DNA of 52,276 nt from Candidatus Egerieimonas intestinavium (GTDB lineage: Bacteria > Bacillota > Clostridia > Lachnospirales > Lachnospiraceae), in assembly GCA_018711815.1 (NCBI GenBank), contig DVHU01000106.1, positions 1-52,276 of the forward strand, written 5' to 3'. Below the pieces are notes generated by a model, which was not told the origin of the DNA, made no database searches, and was given only the letters and a program-made list of their open reading frames with translations. Within the stretch, counting starts at the first letter, position 1; the number at the start of each line of letters is the position of its first letter. The position numbers were made by a program, and so were the translations under genes. Positions 25,836 through 33,211 of this stretch are shown here, one piece after another.

Positions 25836-27124
25836 ATCAGGATACAAAGAGACAGATGTACGCCCAGCTGGGGATTTCCGCCCCGGTGCTGGCTTTAGGC
25901 CAGCAGGTGGAGGAGCGGCTTAAGGAACGCTTCCGGGAGATTGACGAGATCGCGGAGTATAACCAGCTGAAGGTGATCGGGGCCATGCAGAGCTGCCGGG
26001 TCAGCGACGAGTGCCTGGGCAGCAGCACCGGGTACGGCTACGACGACCCGGGGCGGGAGAACCTGGAGCGGGTATACGCCGCGACCTTCCACACGGAGGC
26101 CTGCCTGGTGCGTCCTCTGATTGCCTGCGGAACCCACGCTTTGGCCATCGCCATGGCGGGAAATCTTCGGCCCGGGGATGAGATTCTCTCCCCGGTGGGA
26201 AAACCCTACGACACCCTGGAGGAGGTGATCGGAATCCGGCCCTCCAAGGGTTCCCTGGCCGAGTACGGGATCACCTACCGCCAGGTGGAGCTGCTGCCGG
26301 AGGGCGGCTTTGACTATCCGGCCATCCGGGCGGCCATAGGACCGAAAACCCGGCTGGTGGAGATCCAGCGATCCAAGGGCTATCTCACCCGTCCCACCTT
26401 CTCTGTGGCACAGATTGGGGAGCTTATCGCCTTTATCAAATCCGTGAAGCCGGACGTGATCTGTATGGTAGACAACTGCTACGGGGAATTTGTGGAGGAG
26501 CTGGAGCCCTCGGACGTGGGAGCCGACCTGATTGTGGGCTCCCTGATCAAAAATCCCGGGGGCGGTCTGGCCCCCATCGGCGGCTACATTGCCGGGAAGA
26601 AGGAGTATGTGGACCAGGCGGCCTACCGGATGACCTGCCCGGGACTGGGCGGGGAAGTGGGAGCCACCCTGGGGGTAAACCGCTCCTTCTACCAGGGCTT
26701 TTTCATGGCGCCGGTGGTGACGGCCAACGCGCTGAAATCCGCCATCTACGCCGCCAATATCTACGAGGGCCTGGGATTCTCCGTAAGCCCTGACGGCAGC
26801 CAGTCCCGCCACGATATCATCCAGGCGGTAACCTTCGGGCGGCCGGAGCATGTGATCGCCTTCTGTCAGGGGATTCAGGCGGCCGCCCCGGTGGACAGCC
26901 ATGTGACCCCGGAGCCCTGGGCCATGCCCGGCTACGACAGCGACGTGATCATGGCTGCAGGAGCCTTTGTCCAGGGTTCCTCCATCGAGCTGTCCGCCGA
27001 CGGTCCCATTAAGCCCCCCTACACCGTTTACTTTCAGGGAGGACTCACCTGGGAGCACGGACGCTTCGGCATTCTCATGAGCCTGCAGAAGCTTCTGGAG
27101 GCGGGACTGGTAACTTTAGACTGA
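25832..27124 (+). CDS. PLP-dependent lyase-like protein (methionine gamma-lyase / YnbB family)
   Basis: 430 residues. The fold-type I PLP enzyme pattern is clear: FHTEACLVRPLIACGTHA, the pyridine-ring aspartate in CMVDNCYGEF, and the PLP lysine in GSLIKNPGGGLAPIGGYIAGK. The family sits next to miaA/hfq in many Firmicutes and is annotated as methionine gamma-lyase-like or aluminium-resistance protein; I consider neither name proven for this branch. ATG 25832 follows AGGAG by eight bases and overlaps the miaA stop. No hfq gene lies between miaA and this gene. Confidence 0.88.
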   Translation: MNQDTKRQMYAQLGISAPVLALGQQVEERLKERFREIDEIAEYNQLKVIGAMQSCRVSDECLGSSTGYGYDDPGRENLERVYAATFHTEACLVRPLIACGTHALAIAMAGNLRPGDEILSPVGKPYDTLEEVIGIRPSKGSLAEYGITYRQVELLPEGGFDYPAIRAAIGPKTRLVEIQRSKGYLTRPTFSVAQIGELIAFIKSVKPDVICMVDNCYGEFVEELEPSDVGADLIVGSLIKNPGGGLAPIGGYIAGKKEYVDQAAYRMTCPGLGGEVGATLGVNRSFYQGFFMAPVVTANALKSAIYAANIYEGLGFSVSPDGSQSRHDIIQAVTFGRPEHVIAFCQGIQAAAPVDSHVTPEPWAMPGYDSDVIMAAGAFVQGSSIELSADGPIKPPYTVYFQGGLTWEHGRFGILMSLQKLLEAGLVTLD

Positions 27125-27152
27125 GCAGAAGGTACAGTAAGGATATAGGCCT

Positions 27153-28367
27153 ATGAAGCAGATTATCGTTCTCGGCGGCGGCGCCGCCGGCTTGATGGCC
27201 GCCATCCAGGCAGCCCGGCAGGGAGCTGCGGTGACGGTTTTGGAACACAATGAGAAGCCGGGGAGAAAGCTCCTGGCCACAGGAAACGGCAAATGCAATC
27301 TGACAAACACCCTGCAGCATCCCCGCTTTTACCACAGCAGCCAGCCGGAATTTCCCTGGGCGGCGGTGAGCCAGTTTCCCTTGGCACAGACCCTTTCATT
27401 TTTTACGGAATTAGGGGTTTACACCAAGAATAAAAAGGGTGGTCTCTACCCCCACAGCGAACAGGCCATCAGCGTCCTGGAGGCCCTGCGGCTGGAGGCT
27501 TTGCACCAGAAGATAAAGCTTAAGCTAAAGGAGGAGGTGCAGGAGATCCTCCCTGTGGATGGCGGTTTCCAGGTGAAAACTTCCGGATGGAGCTATTTGG
27601 CAGATGCGGTCATCTGCTGCCTGGGAGGTCCGGCCTCCTCTGTGGCCGGCAGCAGCTCTTCAGGTTTTGATTTGGCCCGGGCTCTGGGCCACCATATTGT
27701 GGAGCCGCTTCCCGCCCTGGTGGGCCTGCGCTGCCGGGGAAAATATTTCTCCAGCTGGGCCGGCGTCCGGGCCGAAGGGAGCGTGAGCCTGACCGTAAAG
27801 GGGGAAACCCTGGAGCAGGAGAGCGGCGAGCTGCAGCTGACGGAGTACGGCATTTCCGGGATTCCCGTATTTCAGCTGAGCGGCCGGGCCCTGCGGCTGG
27901 TGCGGGAAGGGAAGGATGTCTCCCTGCGGGTGGACTTTTTCCCGGATATGGGGAAGAAAGAACTGCTTTCCTTCCTGAAATCCAGGCAGGAGGCCTGCCC
28001 TTACAAAAACCTGGAGCAGCTGCTTCTGGGAATTTTTCCTGAGAAGCTGATCCGGGCGCTTCTTAAGGGGAAACCGGATATGGAAGGCGCCGTATCCCGG
28101 CTAAAGAGCTGGGAGCTGCCGGTGCTGGGGGCCTCCTCCTTATCCCAGGCCCAGGTGGTCAGCGGCGGGGTGGATCCCCGGGAAATCAATCCCTTCACCC
28201 TGGAATCCCGGCTGGTGCCGGGGCTTTATTTCGCCGGGGAGGTTATCGATGTGGACGGGGCCTGCGGAGGCTACAATCTCCAGTGGGCCTGGTCCAGCGG
28301 GGCTCTGGCCGGCAAAAGCAGCGTCCGGGAGAAAAAAGATAAGGATAAAAAGGAGCCAAGGTCATGA
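27153..28367 (+). CDS. HI0933/BaiN-family FAD-dependent oxidoreductase
   Basis: 404 residues. The N-terminus IIVLGGGAAGLMAAIQAARQG is a dinucleotide-binding fold for FAD, GRKLLATGNGKCNLTN is the signature of the HI0933 family, and the C-terminal GLYFAGEVIDVDGACGGYNLQWAWSSG is the second FAD motif. The physiological substrate is unknown; BaiN, a member proposed to act in bile-acid dehydroxylation, shows that a name taken from the family would be unsafe. The stop overlaps the next start by four bases, so it is translated together with a second flavoprotein. Confidence 0.9.
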   Translation: MKQIIVLGGGAAGLMAAIQAARQGAAVTVLEHNEKPGRKLLATGNGKCNLTNTLQHPRFYHSSQPEFPWAAVSQFPLAQTLSFFTELGVYTKNKKGGLYPHSEQAISVLEALRLEALHQKIKLKLKEEVQEILPVDGGFQVKTSGWSYLADAVICCLGGPASSVAGSSSSGFDLARALGHHIVEPLPALVGLRCRGKYFSSWAGVRAEGSVSLTVKGETLEQESGELQLTEYGISGIPVFQLSGRALRLVREGKDVSLRVDFFPDMGKKELLSFLKSRQEACPYKNLEQLLLGIFPEKLIRALLKGKPDMEGAVSRLKSWELPVLGASSLSQAQVVSGGVDPREINPFTLESRLVPGLYFAGEVIDVDGACGGYNLQWAWSSGALAGKSSVREKKDKDKKEPRS

Positions 28368-29983
28368 TTCGCATGCAGCAGGTAAAGCTTCCCGTGGAGG
28401 CAGGGGAGGCGGCCATAAAAAATAAAGTCTGCCATCTGCTGAAGGCCCGGGAGTCGGATGTTCGCCGGATAGAGATACGCCGCCGCTCCCTGGATGCCCG
28501 GAAGAAGCCGGAGTTTTATTACGTCTACACTCTGGATGTGGAGCTTAAGCAGGAAAAGAAATTCGCCAAAAAAGTTAACCATAAAAATATTATGTATACC
28601 AGGGCGGAGGGTTATGAATTTCCGGAGATGGGGCGGGAGCCTCTGCCGGGGCGTCCGGTGATCATAGGCAGCGGGCCGGCGGGCCTGTGCTGTGCTTGGA
28701 TGCTGGCTAAATACGGCTACCGGCCCATCCTGCTGGAGCGGGGGGACGAGGCGGCGGTGCGCCGCCGGAGGGTGGATGAATTCTGGAGCACCGGAAATCT
28801 TGATCCTCAGTCCAACGTGCAGTTTGGCGAGGGCGGAGCCGGAACCTTCTCCGATGGGAAGCTGAACACCTCGGTAAAAGATCCCAAAGGAAGGGTGCGG
28901 CAGGTGCTCTCCCTGTTTGTGCATGCCGGAGCCCCGCAGGAGATTCTCTACGACCAAAAGCCCCATCTGGGAACGGATGTGCTGGTGGATCTGGTGCAGA
29001 ACCTGCGCCGTCAGATCGAAGAGATGGGCGGGGAGGTTCATTTCCGCTCACAGATGACCGACCTGCGCCAGAGAGACGGACGGATGCAGGAGATCCAGGT
29101 AAACGGAGGGGAGTGGATGCCCGCCCCGGTGCTGGTGCTGGCCATCGGCCACAGCGCCCGGGACACGGTGGAGCTGCTGTACAGCCGGGGACTTTCTATG
29201 GAATCCAAGGCCTTCGCCGTGGGAGTCCGGGTGGAGCATCCCCAGGAGATGATCAATCTGGATCAGTACGGCCGCCGGGATCCGGGGATACTGGGGGCGG
29301 CCCCCTACAAAGTTACCCATCAGCTGGCAAACGGCCGGGGCGTTTATTCCTTCTGTATGTGCCCCGGCGGCTGGGTGGTGAACGCCTCCTCCGAGCCAGG
29401 ACACCTGGCGGTGAACGGCATGAGTTATCAGGCCCGGGACGGGAGAAATGCCAACAGCGCTCTGATCGTCACGGTGAATCCCCGGGATTATACAGAGTTC
29501 TGCGGATCAGACGCCCGGATACCGGAGCCCCTGAGAGGAATCGCCTTTCAAAGGAACCTGGAGAGGGCGGCCTACAACCTGGCTCAGGGGGCGGTGCCGA
29601 TGCAGCTCTTCGGAGATTTCTGCGGGAATAAGCCCAGCAGGGCTTTGGGGGAAGTGCTCCCCTGCATTAAAGGCAGTGCGGCCCTGACCAACCTCCGGGA
29701 GATACTGCCGGATTTCTTGAGCAGTTCTCTGGAAGAGGGGATTAAGGCCTTCGGCCGGAAACTTCCGGGCTTTGACCGTCCGGACTGCGTGCTCTCGGCG
29801 GTGGAGAGCAGAACCTCCTCCCCGGTGCGTATCCCGCGGGACGAGGAGCTGGTTTCCAGCATCAAAAATCTATATCCCTGCGGGGAGGGAGCCGGGTACG
29901 CGGGGGGAATCACTTCCGCCGCTGTGGACGGTCTGCGGGTGGCCGAGGCAATTCGTAAAAAATATATGAATTTTGGGAAATGA
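28364..29983 (+). CDS. FAD-dependent dehydrogenase of the COG2509 type
   Basis: 539 residues. An N-terminal domain of about 90 residues (RRSLDARKKPEFYYVYTLDVEL) precedes an FAD fold starting RPVIIGSGPAGLCCAWMLAKYG at about residue 98; GEGGAGTFSDGKLNT and the C-terminal PCGEGAGYAGGITSAAVDGLRVAEAI are characteristic. The family is widespread in Clostridia and uncharacterised. Its start overlaps the HI0933-type stop (ATGA) and follows AAAAAGGAG, so the two flavoproteins may work on related substrates, but this is inference from position. Confidence 0.88.
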   Translation: MIRMQQVKLPVEAGEAAIKNKVCHLLKARESDVRRIEIRRRSLDARKKPEFYYVYTLDVELKQEKKFAKKVNHKNIMYTRAEGYEFPEMGREPLPGRPVIIGSGPAGLCCAWMLAKYGYRPILLERGDEAAVRRRRVDEFWSTGNLDPQSNVQFGEGGAGTFSDGKLNTSVKDPKGRVRQVLSLFVHAGAPQEILYDQKPHLGTDVLVDLVQNLRRQIEEMGGEVHFRSQMTDLRQRDGRMQEIQVNGGEWMPAPVLVLAIGHSARDTVELLYSRGLSMESKAFAVGVRVEHPQEMINLDQYGRRDPGILGAAPYKVTHQLANGRGVYSFCMCPGGWVVNASSEPGHLAVNGMSYQARDGRNANSALIVTVNPRDYTEFCGSDARIPEPLRGIAFQRNLERAAYNLAQGAVPMQLFGDFCGNKPSRALGEVLPCIKGSAALTNLREILPDFLSSSLEEGIKAFGRKLPGFDRPDCVLSAVESRTSSPVRIPRDEELVSSIKNLYPCGEGAGYAGGITSAAVDGLRVAEAIRKKYMNFGK

Positions 29984-29990
29984 GTATACT

Positions 29991-30018
29991 TTGCCGCCCT
30001 TTTGTGCTAAAATATAGT
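29991..30018 (+). promoter_or_regulatory. Possible promoter of radC-mreBCD
   Basis: TTGCCG (29991-29996) and TATAGT (30013-30018) are 16 bases apart, in the 99-base gap before radC. The match is moderate; an overlapping TAAAAT at 30008 is an alternative -10. Confidence 0.45.
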
Positions 30019-30082
30019 CCGTATCTTTAAGGGCCTCCTCTGAAGAGAGCAGAACAGGAGGAAATCAGATACGACCATACAA

Positions 30083-30772
30083 ATGAAAAACCAAGACTGG
30101 AATACAGACCGGCCGTACGAAAAATGCCTGGCTAAAGGCCCGGCAGCTTTGACGGACGCTGAGCTTCTGGCCGTGATTATCCGCACGGGGGCTCAGGGAA
30201 TCTCCTCTGTAAAACTGGCGGAGCAGATTTTGCAGCTTTCAAAAGATGAATCGGGACTTTTGGGGCTGCATCATCTTTCTCTGCAGGAACTGACGCAGTT
30301 AAAAGGGGTGGGGAAGGTGAAGGCCATCCAGCTGAAATGCCTGGGTGAGCTCTCCATCAGAATCGCTCAGACCTCCGCCAGAAAGAAACTTGCCTTCACG
30401 GAGCCGCAGTCCATCGCGGAGTATTATATGGAAAAGCTCCGGCATGAGGAGCAGGAGCAGATGGTCTGTATGTTTCTAAATACCAGAAATCAGCTCCTCG
30501 GGGAGAAGATCCTCTCCAAGGGAACCGTCAATTCCTCTGTGGTGTCGCCCAGAGAGTTGTTTTTGGCCGCGCTGCAGTTCCATGCGGTGTGTTTGATCCT
30601 GGTTCACAATCACCCCAGCGGGGACGCTACGCCCAGCCGGGAGGATGTTTTGCTGACCAAGCGGATTCAGGCGGCCGGGGAGCTGCTGGGGATCACGCTT
30701 CTGGATCATATTGTGATAGGGGATCATCAATATGTGAGCCTGCGCCAACAGGGAGTATTGGCGGAGAGATGA
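30083..30772 (+). CDS. radC: RadC/YsxA-family JAMM protein
   Basis: 229 residues, standard length. An N-terminal helix-hairpin-helix region (LTQLKGVGKVKAIQLKCLGEL) precedes a JAB1/MPN domain with the metal motif H175-x-H177-PSGD...D188. The old name refers to DNA repair, but the role was withdrawn in E. coli and remains uncertain; in Firmicutes the gene usually sits before mreB, as here. The best AGGAGG (30056-30061) lies 21 bases from the ATG, unusually far, yet no other in-frame start fits better. Confidence 0.93.
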   Translation: MKNQDWNTDRPYEKCLAKGPAALTDAELLAVIIRTGAQGISSVKLAEQILQLSKDESGLLGLHHLSLQELTQLKGVGKVKAIQLKCLGELSIRIAQTSARKKLAFTEPQSIAEYYMEKLRHEEQEQMVCMFLNTRNQLLGEKILSKGTVNSSVVSPRELFLAALQFHAVCLILVHNHPSGDATPSREDVLLTKRIQAAGELLGITLLDHIVIGDHQYVSLRQQGVLAER

Positions 30773-30786
30773 AAAGGGGTTGCTTT

Positions 30787-31803
30787 ATGCAGTTGCGCAA
30801 TATTTATGGAGTGGACTTAGGTACCAGTACCGTTAAAATCTATTCCAAAAAGCGGAACACCATTACAAAAGAAAAGAATATGATTGCCGTCCGAAACCAT
30901 GAGGATGTGCTGGCTGTGGGAAATGAGGCCTATGAGATGTATGAGAAAGCGCCGGGAAATGTCACAGTTGGCTCCCCCATGGCTTTTGGCATGATCGCAG
31001 ATATTGGAAATGCGGAATTTGTCCTGCAGACCCTGCTGCACAGAACAGAACGGCACCTGGGCCGAAATCCGGTGCTGTATTTTGCCGTACCCACGGATAT
31101 GACGGAAATTGAGACTCGTGCCTACTATGCCATAGCCAGCGCCGGGGAGCTTCGGAAGAGCAAGGTCTTTCTGGTAGAAAAGCCCATTGCCGACGCCCTG
31201 GCCCTGGGCATCCCCCTAAGCCGCACCCGGGGGTCCATGATTGTGAACCTGGGGGCGGAGACCACGGAGATTTCCGTGCTGGCCGACGCCCGGGTGGTGA
31301 TCAGCAAAAATATTCCGGTGGGCGGAACCCAGCTGGATCAGGCCATCTGCGAGCAGGTGAGAAAGAAAAATTCTCTCTTTATCGGCAGCAGAACCGCCGG
31401 CCGGCTCAAGATGGCTCTGGCCTCCACGGACAACCGTATCCGGGAGGCCCGCCGGATCATGGGTATTGACTCCATCAGCGGGCTGCCCCGGAAGGACACC
31501 GTCACCTCCCACACCGTCAGCGAGGCGCTGGAGGAGCCCCTGCGGATCGTCACCGAGGAGGTCTGCACCTTCCTGAACAGAATTCCTCCCCAGATTCGCC
31601 AGAATATCGAGAACGAAGGTATCTATCTGGTGGGCGGGAGTACCAGAATCCCCGGCATAGATAATACCTTTGCCCAGCGCACCGAGTGCCGGATTCAGCT
31701 GTCCAACTATTACGATTCCTGTACCATTTGCGGCCTGAAGGAACTGATCACCCACGAGGCGCTGCAGAAATATGCCTTTACTGCAAGGAAGAAAAAGAAG
31801 TAG
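30787..31803 (+). CDS. mreB: MreB-like actin homologue, divergent
   Basis: 338 residues of the actin fold: phosphate-1 loop YGVDLGTSTVKIY, LVEKPIADALALG carrying the usual catalytic glutamate E131, and GIYLVGGSTRIPGI in the adenine pocket. The phosphate-2 motif reads MIVNLGAETTEISV instead of the usual VDIGGGTTEV, so the conserved Asp is N154 and two glycines are changed. MreB filaments direct lateral wall synthesis with MreC, MreD, PBP2 and RodA, all encoded next. ATG 30787 follows AAAAGGGG by eight bases; an ATG at 30769 overlapping the radC stop is the alternative. Lysine-rich C-terminal tail RKKKK. Confidence 0.9.
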   Translation: MQLRNIYGVDLGTSTVKIYSKKRNTITKEKNMIAVRNHEDVLAVGNEAYEMYEKAPGNVTVGSPMAFGMIADIGNAEFVLQTLLHRTERHLGRNPVLYFAVPTDMTEIETRAYYAIASAGELRKSKVFLVEKPIADALALGIPLSRTRGSMIVNLGAETTEISVLADARVVISKNIPVGGTQLDQAICEQVRKKNSLFIGSRTAGRLKMALASTDNRIREARRIMGIDSISGLPRKDTVTSHTVSEALEEPLRIVTEEVCTFLNRIPPQIRQNIENEGIYLVGGSTRIPGIDNTFAQRTECRIQLSNYYDSCTICGLKELITHEALQKYAFTARKKKK

Positions 31804-31817
31804 AGGCGGGGAGTATT

Positions 31818-32684
31818 ATGAGTATGATGAAGAAAAAAAAGAAGAAAAATATTCATTTAAAAGATAAACATCTGATCACCATCATGACGATAATCTGTGC
31901 CAGTCTGATTCTTCTGACGGTGGCAGCTAAGGTATCCTTCGCCCCCCTGCGCAGCGTGGCCGGAGCATTTATCGTGCCTTTTCAGAATGGGATCAGCAGC
32001 GCCGGCAACTGGCTTCTGGATCAGACCAGCGGGCTGCGCAGCGCCAAGACCTTGAGCGACGAGAACAGCAAGCTTCAGGACCAGGTGGAGGAGCTGACCG
32101 AGCAAAACACCATACTGCTGCAGCAGGTCAGCGAGCTGGAGCGGCTTCAGCAGCTGTATGATCTGGATCAATCTTATGCGGAGTACGACAAGGTGGCAGC
32201 TCAGGTTATCGCCAAGGATCCGGGAAACTGGTACAGCGTATTTACCATCAACCGGGGAAAAGCCGATGGAATAGAGGTGGATATGAACGTCATTTCCGGA
32301 GGAGGCCTGGTGGGCATCGTCACTGAGGTGGGCGAGCATTGGGCCACGGTCCGCTCGATCATCGACGATACCAGCAACGTCAGCGCCATGACGGGCAGCA
32401 CCCTGGATCACTGTATGGTTACCGGGGATCTGCGGATGATGGATGAGGGAAAGATCAATTTTATCCAGCTGACAGACGAGGAGGGCCGGGTTCAGGCCGG
32501 AGACAAGATTGTCACCTCAGATATCAGCGAAAAATTCCTCAAGGGTATCCTGATCGGGTACATCAGCGAGGTGAGCAACGACAGCAATAACCTGACCCGG
32601 CACGGAACCATAGTGCCGGTGGTGGATTTTAAGCATATTCAGGAGGTGCTGGTGATCAAGCAGCTCAAGGAGGTCAAGGAGTAA
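31818..32684 (+). CDS. mreC: Rod shape-determining protein MreC
   Basis: 288 residues. A lysine-rich cytoplasmic start (MSMMKKKKKK) precedes a membrane anchor (about 21-42), a coiled coil (about 70-115, LSDENSKLQDQVEELTEQNTILLQQ), and an outer beta-rich domain with GLVGIVTEVGEHWATVRSIIDDTSNVSAM, as in MreC. It links PBP2 and the Rod complex on the cell surface. The long upstream extension of this frame lies inside mreB and is not real. The stop shares a base with the mreD start. Confidence 0.95.
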   Translation: MSMMKKKKKKNIHLKDKHLITIMTIICASLILLTVAAKVSFAPLRSVAGAFIVPFQNGISSAGNWLLDQTSGLRSAKTLSDENSKLQDQVEELTEQNTILLQQVSELERLQQLYDLDQSYAEYDKVAAQVIAKDPGNWYSVFTINRGKADGIEVDMNVISGGGLVGIVTEVGEHWATVRSIIDDTSNVSAMTGSTLDHCMVTGDLRMMDEGKINFIQLTDEEGRVQAGDKIVTSDISEKFLKGILIGYISEVSNDSNNLTRHGTIVPVVDFKHIQEVLVIKQLKEVKE

Positions 32685-33211
32685 TGCGCAGAAAATTGGT
32701 ATTGGCAGCGATGGTGCTGGTCACCTTCCTGCTGCAGACCACGGTTTTCCCAAACCTGGCCATCGCCTCTGTGGCGCCGAATCTGCTTCTGATCCTCACG
32801 GTAGCCTTCGGGTTTCTGCGGGGAAAGAAGGAAGGGCTTTTTCTGGGCTTTTTCTGCGGCCTGATCATTGATCTGTTTTACGGGGATTATCTGGGATTTC
32901 ACGCGCTGCTGTATATGTACCTGGGCTTTTTCAACGGCTTTGTCCACAACGTTTACTACGACGAGGACATTAAAGTGCCGGTGCTGCTGGTGGCTGTCAG
33001 CGACCTGGTCTACAATGCAGTTATCTATTTCGTACAGTTTCTCATGCGGGGCCGCCTGGACGTCTTTTATTATCTGGAGCACATCATCCTGCCGGAAATT
33101 GTTTATACCGTACTGATTACTATGATTTGTTACAGGCTTCTGTTTTTGATCAATAAAAAGCTGGAGGCCCATGAGTTGGAAGGACAGAGAGCATTTTGGT
33201 TAAGAAGATAA
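32684..33211 (+). CDS. mreD: Rod shape-determining protein MreD
   Basis: 175 residues with about five membrane segments and the start QTTVFPNLAIASVAPNLLLILTVAFGFLRGKKEGLFLGFFCGLIIDL that typifies MreD. It is an integral membrane partner of MreC in the elongation complex. The ATG overlaps the mreC stop and follows AAGGAGG at 10 bases. The 3' end overlaps the PBP2 gene by 16 bases. Confidence 0.95.
   Translation: MRRKLVLAAMVLVTFLLQTTVFPNLAIASVAPNLLLILTVAFGFLRGKKEGLFLGFFCGLIIDLFYGDYLGFHALLYMYLGFFNGFVHNVYYDEDIKVPVLLVAVSDLVYNAVIYFVQFLMRGRLDVFYYLEHIILPEIVYTVLITMICYRLLFLINKKLEAHELEGQRAFWLRR

Noticed and set aside
30589..30786. Longer start for mreB
   Set aside because: The extension lies inside radC and lacks MreB-like sequence; the ATG at 30787 follows AAAAGGGG at good spacing.
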